A stretch of 64,000 bases of DNA from CAZCQP01 sp964500895 (GTDB lineage: Bacteria; Bacillota; Clostridia; Lachnospirales; JAISER01). Both the position numbers and the translations under genes were made by a program. The notes under the pieces were generated by a model, which saw only the letters and a list, made by a program, of their open reading frames with translations, was not told the DNA's origin and made no database searches. Below are positions 60,458 through 64,000 of the stretch, piece by piece. Numbering within the stretch: the first letter of the stretch is position 1; each line of letters starts with the position of its first letter. Location: the NCBI GenBank assembly GCA_964500895.1, contig CAZCQP010000010.1:1-64000 (forward strand), given 5' to 3'.

Positions 60458-61420
60458 TTATGAAAATACGGCAATTGATACATTTCCTAATGGAGATGTT
60501 GCTGTTGCAGAGCCGTTGTAGAAAAAATCTAAGGTTACAGCGCCCCCGGTTGTGTCTACGAAAAATGAGGTTCCGACACTCGCCTGGCTGGTACTGGCAT
60601 TTGTAACAGTGGCACTAATAAAATCACCTGCTGCTATTGTATTCTGTCTCGGGGTTACCGACATGTTACCATTTACAGTAATATTCACTCTCAAGTTGTA
60701 GCTTACCGAATAGACATGACCCGCTGCTAACAGAAAAGTACTTGTGGTAGGGGCTTGAATGGTAGTACTATTGTTAAACTGCAGGGAATAGTTAATTGCA
60801 CGTGCATTTAGTATTTGAGAATCACTCACCAAATATTGTGCATTTTGATTGGTAGCGGTCGGTCCCGTTGAACCTGTAGCGCCAGTTGCGCCTGCAGTAC
60901 CAGTAGCCCCCGTTGCACCTGTAGCACCGGTAGCTCCTTTTGCGCCTGTAGAGCCTGTAGCACCCGTGTCACCTGTTGCACCGATATCGCCTGTTGCGCC
61001 TGTTGCACCCGTATCGCCTGTTGCACCCGTATCGCCTGTTGCGCCTGTGTTGCCTGTTGCACCGATATCGCCTGTAGCACCTGTTGCACCTGTAGAACCT
61101 GTGGCACCAGTTCTTCCTGTAACACCTGTAGTGCCTGTTGCCCCTGTTGCTCCTGTAGCCCCTGTAGCTCCTTCGGAACCTGTAGAACCGGTGGCACCAG
61201 TTCTTCCTGTAGCACCTGTAACACCTGTAGCACCCGTTGCCCCTTTGGAACCTGTAGAACCGGTGGCACCCGTTCTTCCTGTAGCACCTGTAGCGCCTGT
61301 GGGGCCAGTGGGGCCCGTAGGACCTGTAGGACCTGTAGGACCTGTAGGACCTGTAGGACCTGTAGGCCCGATAATCTCGGCAGTTAGACTGTATTGATCT
61401 ATCAAGCTGTTGTTAATCAT
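60458..61420 (-). CDS. Collagen-like protein with BclA-type C-terminal domain
   Basis: The 320-residue protein has a short N terminus (MINNSLIDQYSL), about 165 residues of Gly-X-Thr triplets (GPT then GAT, with variants such as GRT and GSK), and a globular C-terminal domain of about 130 residues beginning near QNAQYLVSDSQI. This is the layout of exosporium glycoproteins like BclA, whose triplets form a triple helix and whose C terminus trimerises. AAAGGTG precedes the ATG. It fits a spore-former, as sigH does. Confidence 0.85.
   Translation of the reverse strand: MINNSLIDQYSLTAEIIGPTGPTGPTGPTGPTGPTGPTGPTGATGATGRTGATGSTGSKGATGATGVTGATGRTGATGSTGSEGATGATGATGATGTTGVTGRTGATGSTGATGATGDIGATGNTGATGDTGATGDTGATGATGDIGATGDTGATGSTGAKGATGATGATGATGTAGATGATGSTGPTATNQNAQYLVSDSQILNARAINYSLQFNNSTTIQAPTTSTFLLAAGHVYSVSYNLRVNITVNGNMSVTPRQNTIAAGDFISATVTNASTSQASVGTSFFVDTTGGAVTLDFFYNGSATATSPLGNVSIAVFS
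60850..61372. repeat. Tandem triplet-coding repeats inside the collagen-like gene
   Basis: Nine- and eighteen-base units such as CCTGTAGGA and CCTGTAGCACC recur many times over about 520 bases. They encode Gly-Pro-Thr and Gly-Ala-Thr triplets and should vary in copy number between strains. Confidence 0.85.
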
Positions 61421-61820
61421 TACATATTCACACCTTTATGAGAATAATAAGGCACAAAAGACATATTAGACCGATTTTCGATATAGTGTCTGAAATTTTT
61501 ATACCTCTATGTTATATTATATGATCGTTAAATTAATGGTGACATGTATGCTCTTATCTAGACCTTACATAAACATATGGTGAAATAACTTCTCCAAATG
61601 AGTATTTCTATATTCTGCAAACTATCGCTTTATATTACGGATAACCTCTACGGGTTGCTTGCTACGAATGGAGAATGGAGAATGCAGAGGCAGGGCAACG
61701 TTACATACTTTTTCAAAGTATGTAACCCACTATGAAACTTTGGCGTTGTCGAAAGTACCGTGGACCCTCTCGCAGGGCTCTGCCGATGGCTTTTCGCCTG
61801 CTGGCGGCTAAGGAAACGGT
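61421..61820. other. Intergenic stretch with repeats and a perfect hairpin
   Basis: There is no convincing gene. It contains a GGAGAAT-type array (about 61668-61690) and the hairpin GTTACATACTTT-TTC-AAAGTATGTAAC (61700-61726). Upstream of the collagen-like gene, on the minus strand, CATATAATA near 61515-61525 resembles a late sporulation -10 element, but the -35 is unclear. The remainder may be a dispersed noncoding repeat. Confidence 0.45.
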
Positions 61821-61871
61821 ATGCATACAAAAACGGACGCTTTCAAATGGAGCGTCCGTTTTTGTATGCAT
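61821..61871 (-). terminator. Terminator of the small gene at 61892
   Basis: A perfect 21-base stem starting ATGCATACAAAAACGG encloses a nine-base loop. On the minus strand it lies 20 bases after the small gene's stop and holds a T5 stretch in the arm. Confidence 0.75.
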
Positions 61872-61891
61872 GGGCTGTGGGAAGCCCTGCT

Positions 61892-62074
61892 TTATAAGAC
61901 CTTCTTGATGCACACGCCTATTGGTTTTGGTAGATATTTTTTGCAACTACTTGGGTATGCATCGTACATTTCACGGTAAACAAAAACCGCTACAGATCGA
62001 ATATTCCGTAAGGATTCCCTGCATTGGTTGGATTCACATTGGGAATATTCAATTAAAATATCTTTAAGATTCAT
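61892..62074 (-). CDS. Small unrecognised protein
   Basis: The 60-residue protein starts MNLKDILIEYSQCESNQCRE and ends KPIGVCIKKVL, with four Cys. I do not recognise a family. GCGAGGAG lies five bases before the ATG at 62074 and a strong terminator follows, so it is probably real. It is the next gene after the DUF2292 gene in the direction of transcription and may share its riboswitch control. Confidence 0.55.
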   Translation of the reverse strand: MNLKDILIEYSQCESNQCRESLRNIRSVAVFVYREMYDAYPSSCKKYLPKPIGVCIKKVL

Positions 62075-62174
62075 TTTAACTCCTCGCATAGATGCGGTAG
62101 TATAAAAAAATGTACTTTAAGCCAAACATAGGCATTAAAGCTGCATCTCCGGTTTTCCGGTCGATTAATGGTTA

Positions 62175-62342
62175 TTATAACTGGATGCTTCGTTTAATTT
62201 CCTCTATTCTTATAGGTTTCCCTTCCATAATAATAATTCTCAACTCTCCATAATTAACCTTACGAATATATTCAAACAGATTCTGTTCCTCTTTGGTTAA
62301 GAATTCTCTGAGTTTATCATTTTCAGCTTTCTGCTTCTCCAT
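62175..62342 (-). CDS. DUF2292 (YezD-like) small protein
   Basis: The 55-residue protein contains LFEYIRKVNYGELRIIIMEGKPIRIEEIKR (in adjoining parts), the single DUF2292/YezD domain, whose function is unknown; in Bacillus yezD belongs to the S-box sulfur regulon. The ATG at 62342 follows CGAGGA. The longer frame that opens at 62546 runs through the riboswitch and terminator and is not real. A cobalamin riboswitch lies directly upstream. Confidence 0.78.
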   Translation of the reverse strand: MEKQKAENDKLREFLTKEEQNLFEYIRKVNYGELRIIIMEGKPIRIEEIKRSIQL

Positions 62343-62381
62343 ATTTTTCCTCGTTTCCGTATGCAATACATACTTGTTAAT

Positions 62382-62405
62382 AAAAAAACCACCTTTCGGT
62401 GGTTT
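62382..62405 (-). terminator. Regulated terminator before the DUF2292 gene
   Basis: On the minus strand AAACCACC-GAAA-GGTGGTTT is followed by a run of T. It sits between the cobalamin riboswitch and the DUF2292 start, where a ligand-dependent terminator is expected. Confidence 0.82.
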
Positions 62406-62489
62406 AATTTTACAAGATATGAAATATTGCCCGTTCGCTCCAGCTTCCATGTTAACCCAATTCTCCCACCGAGAAAAATGCAACGCAGA

Positions 62490-62650
62490 AAAAGGCAGGT
62501 TTCCTGACTTGAGTTCATCCTTAGCTCCAATCTTCCCGTTTTTCACAGTGATATTATAGGAGCTTCGTCCCTCTTACAGTAGCGGGGGCTGTATGGTCTT
62601 TCACCATGTTCCCTTTTCACCATGGTTTTATTCATGGCACCTTTTCCACA
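62490..62650 (-). promoter_or_regulatory. Cobalamin riboswitch
   Basis: Read on the minus strand, the conserved core appears in order: AAAAGGGAAC, GGTGAAA, AGCCCCCGCTACTGTAA, a TCACTG element, GGGAAG, and the B12 box AAGTCAGGAAACCTGCC (62493-62510). A terminator and the DUF2292 gene follow. Such switches usually turn genes off when adenosylcobalamin is bound. Rfam searching of this span would settle the class. Confidence 0.93.
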
Positions 62651-62694
62651 TATATTTAATTTTTTTATGCTATGATAATTTTTAAAAAGCAATA

Positions 62695-62775
62695 GAAACT
62701 TTGCGTGCCTGTAAAAAATCATGAATGAGCTTTTTCCCTTCAAAATCCTACAAAGTCTGATATACTCAGAGCCTA
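62695..62775 (-). pseudogene. Fragment of an IS200 transposase gene
   Basis: About 80 bases match 43228-43308 of the intact tnpA at high identity and encode YIRLCRILKGKSSFMIFYRHAKF, the counterpart of FVGYLKGKSSLMIFDRHAN. The rest of the gene is missing. Confidence 0.8.
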
Positions 62776-62880
62776 TCATTATCCCAGCAGTCTCCACGCC
62801 TGGACATGATTGCCCAAATTATATTTTTTAAGGAGTTGATATTTAGGACTCGTAAAATGAACACCCTGATTAGAGTGGAT
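62776..62880 (-). pseudogene. Fragment of an IS3-family transposase gene
   Basis: The minus strand encodes DAFIHSNQGVHFTSPKYQLL and, after a one-base frame change, MSRRGDCWDN, the end of the DDE integrase domain of IS3-family OrfB. It abuts the IS200 fragment. Confidence 0.75.
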
Positions 62881-62898
62881 AAAGGCATCAAGACTCAG

Positions 62899-63054
62899 TT
62901 ATTTTTTATGACGTTTCATGAGTTTTTTAATTGTTTCTGTAGCAATATCAAGCGTGAGCCTGTCTGAAAGTTGATATAACTGTGTATTTAAATTTGCGAT
63001 TCTTTGTATACGTTTTCTATCCATTACGGTATTAATCTCATTTTGCAAAACCAT
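62899..63054 (-). other. Small frame of unclear origin between IS remnants
   Basis: A 51-residue frame starting MVLQNEINTVMDRKRIQRIA is open, but it has no ribosome site and lies between two transposase remnants. It may be part of a decayed element. Confidence 0.3.
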
Positions 63055-63074
63055 TTTTATTGAACGTGAGCCCT

Positions 63075-63708
63075 TTCGTAGACATATTAAAACCCCTTCT
63101 TTGTCATTGGGCGTTTGTATGGCATAATAGGTGTTCTTCCATCTCCATCTTGGTTGATTTTCCAGGCGATGGCTGGGGTTTTGTAGCCAGCATCCACCAC
63201 TTCATTTTTGATAGCCGAATATTTCTCAATGAGGCGCTTGTGGAGGGTGGGAAAAACAGTTGAATCGTATAAGTTTCCGGCTGTCAGTTCAATGTCCAAG
63301 ATGTAATTGTGCTTATTGCAAACCACATTTGCGGTATAGGCAAAGCATTTTTTATGCTCACCCTTATGGAAAACCCCGCTCTCAGGGTCCGTTGTTGATA
63401 CCTTGATTTCCTTGGTGCCGGGTTCGCTCCTTTTCTTTTAGTAGCTTTTTACCGTGTGCTGCCCGGTCAGCAGCTATCTCTTTTTGAAGTTCTTCCTCGT
63501 AGTAACGCACTGATTTCTCAACAACTTCGCTCATATACTTATGATTATTAGCGCTTGCCTTGATGTGCGTGCCATCAATGAATACACTTTCTTCATCTAA
63601 AAATCCATGCCGGATAATCTCGGCTACTAACCTGTGAAAGATTTGCTCAAACAGGTCGGTTCCTTCAAGTGGCCGGCAAGCACGAACCCCTTTTGGGCTG
63701 CTAATCAA
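63075..63708 (-). pseudogene. Frameshifted IS1182-family transposase gene
   Basis: Two frames together encode an IS1182-type transposase: 63382-63708 with DLFEQIFHRLVAEII and VFIDGTHIKASANN, and 63087-63326 with CNKHNYILDIELTAGNLYDS and KNEVVDAGYKTP. The linking GTKEIKVSTTDPESGVFHKG is in a third reading, so there is a frame change near 63410; the C-terminal part is truncated after KKGF. The N terminus is also missing. Confidence 0.85.
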
Positions 63709-63768
63709 CAGTAATGGTAATCATTGCATACCCGTTGTTAGTCCTTTGGGGCAACAGCTGAATATTTT

Positions 63769-64000
63769 TTATGGAACAATTCTAAAAACAGTACCTTGAT
63801 ATAAATCGTTCACGTTCATAGAGCCGTAAACCCCTAAAAACAATACTGTTTGATCCAGGTTCGTTCCCAAGCTAACATAAAACGCTGGCTTGGTACCAAA
63901 ATCGTAATCAACCTCAATAACACTATAATCATTTAGCTTACAATCTGTCCTTGCCTTGGTATAAGCTAATGTCCCTCTCGCCGGAGATTGTGCGCCATCT
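63769..64000 (-). CDS. Partial unrecognised protein, C-terminal 77 residues
   Basis: The minus-strand frame is open from the window end to a stop at 63769 and reads DYSVIEVDYDFGTKPAFYVS and later VLFLGVYGSMNVNDLYQGTVF, in parts. It looks beta-rich and may be an exported or surface domain. The start lies outside the window and no family is recognised. Confidence 0.5.
   Translation of the reverse strand, partial: DGAQSPARGTLAYTKARTDCKLNDYSVIEVDYDFGTKPAFYVSLGTNLDQTVLFLGVYGSMNVNDLYQGTVFRIVP

Noticed and set aside
60319..60606. A 95-residue plus-strand frame after arsC
   Set aside because: It spans the hairpin cluster and runs antisense into the collagen-like gene.
60850..61372. CRISPR array candidate
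   Set aside because: The repeats are short, contiguous and in codon phase, with no unique spacers; they encode collagen triplets.
60849..61397. A 182-residue plus-strand frame of Pro-Val-Ala-Pro repeats
   Set aside because: It is the antisense shadow of the collagen triplet repeats and has no start signals.
62175..62546. A 123-residue open frame upstream of and including the DUF2292 protein
   Set aside because: Its first 68 codons run through the cobalamin riboswitch and the terminator; the real start is the ATG at 62342.

Overview
The window looks like a chromosome segment of an endospore-forming Clostridia-type Firmicute. The evidence is a gram-positive housekeeping order ending in sigH, a BclA-like collagen protein, the NFACT/RqcH, RemA, mini-RNase III and YacP proteins, and consistent AGGAGG-type ribosome binding sites with frequent GTG/TTG starts. 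The genus cannot be fixed from the sequence. The core genes look moderately GC-rich; the accessory genes are visibly more AT-rich in places.

Layout. (1) 1-2950, minus strand: rpsR-ssb-rpsF with its own promoter and terminator, then rqcH/NFACT. (2) 3340-22842, plus strand: a long, tightly overlapping housekeeping run of yicC, remA, gmk, rpoZ, priA, def, fmt, a YugP-type protease, a MATE pump, a ZIP transporter, recJ, apt, a long-form prs, ispF, a WG-repeat exported protein, cysE, cysS, mrnC, rlmB, yacP and sigH. (3) 22860-31550: small stress/acetyltransferase genes, a lytic transglycosylase, trpS, a YvyF-like protein, yhaM, a Cas4-like membrane nuclease split by a one-base frame change, and an RlmD-type methyltransferase. 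(4) 31550-42700: accessory genes, including an AT-rich possible nuclease, an FUSC protein, a sigma/anti-sigma/exported-protein module, ClbS/DfsB-like, several AraC regulators, VOC proteins, DUF5131 and a SEC-C methionine aminopeptidase. (5) 42885-43640: an IS200-type element, followed by about 1 kb with little recognisable content. (6) 44494-53300: an oxamate-carbamoyltransferase-type operon (FdrA/AllF, a detached small domain, DUF1116/AllG, two DUF3100-like membrane proteins, an AbgT transporter, DUF2877/AllH, carbamate kinase) facing an IclR regulator. (7) 54011-60308: an arsenic operon arsR-arsD-arsA-acr3 that continues into a ferredoxin-like protein, a cysteine desulfurase, two Cys-rich proteins and arsC. 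(8) 60375-64000: a collagen-repeat surface protein, a complete cobalamin riboswitch in front of a tiny DUF2292 gene, and remnants of three insertion-sequence families.

How the parts work together. The left half is replication, translation, nucleotide and cysteine metabolism ending at the sporulation sigma factor. In the oxamate operon the genes suggest uptake of a carbamoylated compound, phosphorolysis to carbamoyl phosphate, and ATP formation by carbamate kinase; the promoter carries a perfect palindrome that could be the IclR operator. The arsenic operon couples reduction, chaperoning and efflux to a sulfur/iron-sulfur cassette whose job is unexplained. The items I consider most worth following are the oxamate operon architecture, the B12 riboswitch on a DUF2292 gene, the arsenic/sulfur cassette and the split Cas4-like membrane protein.
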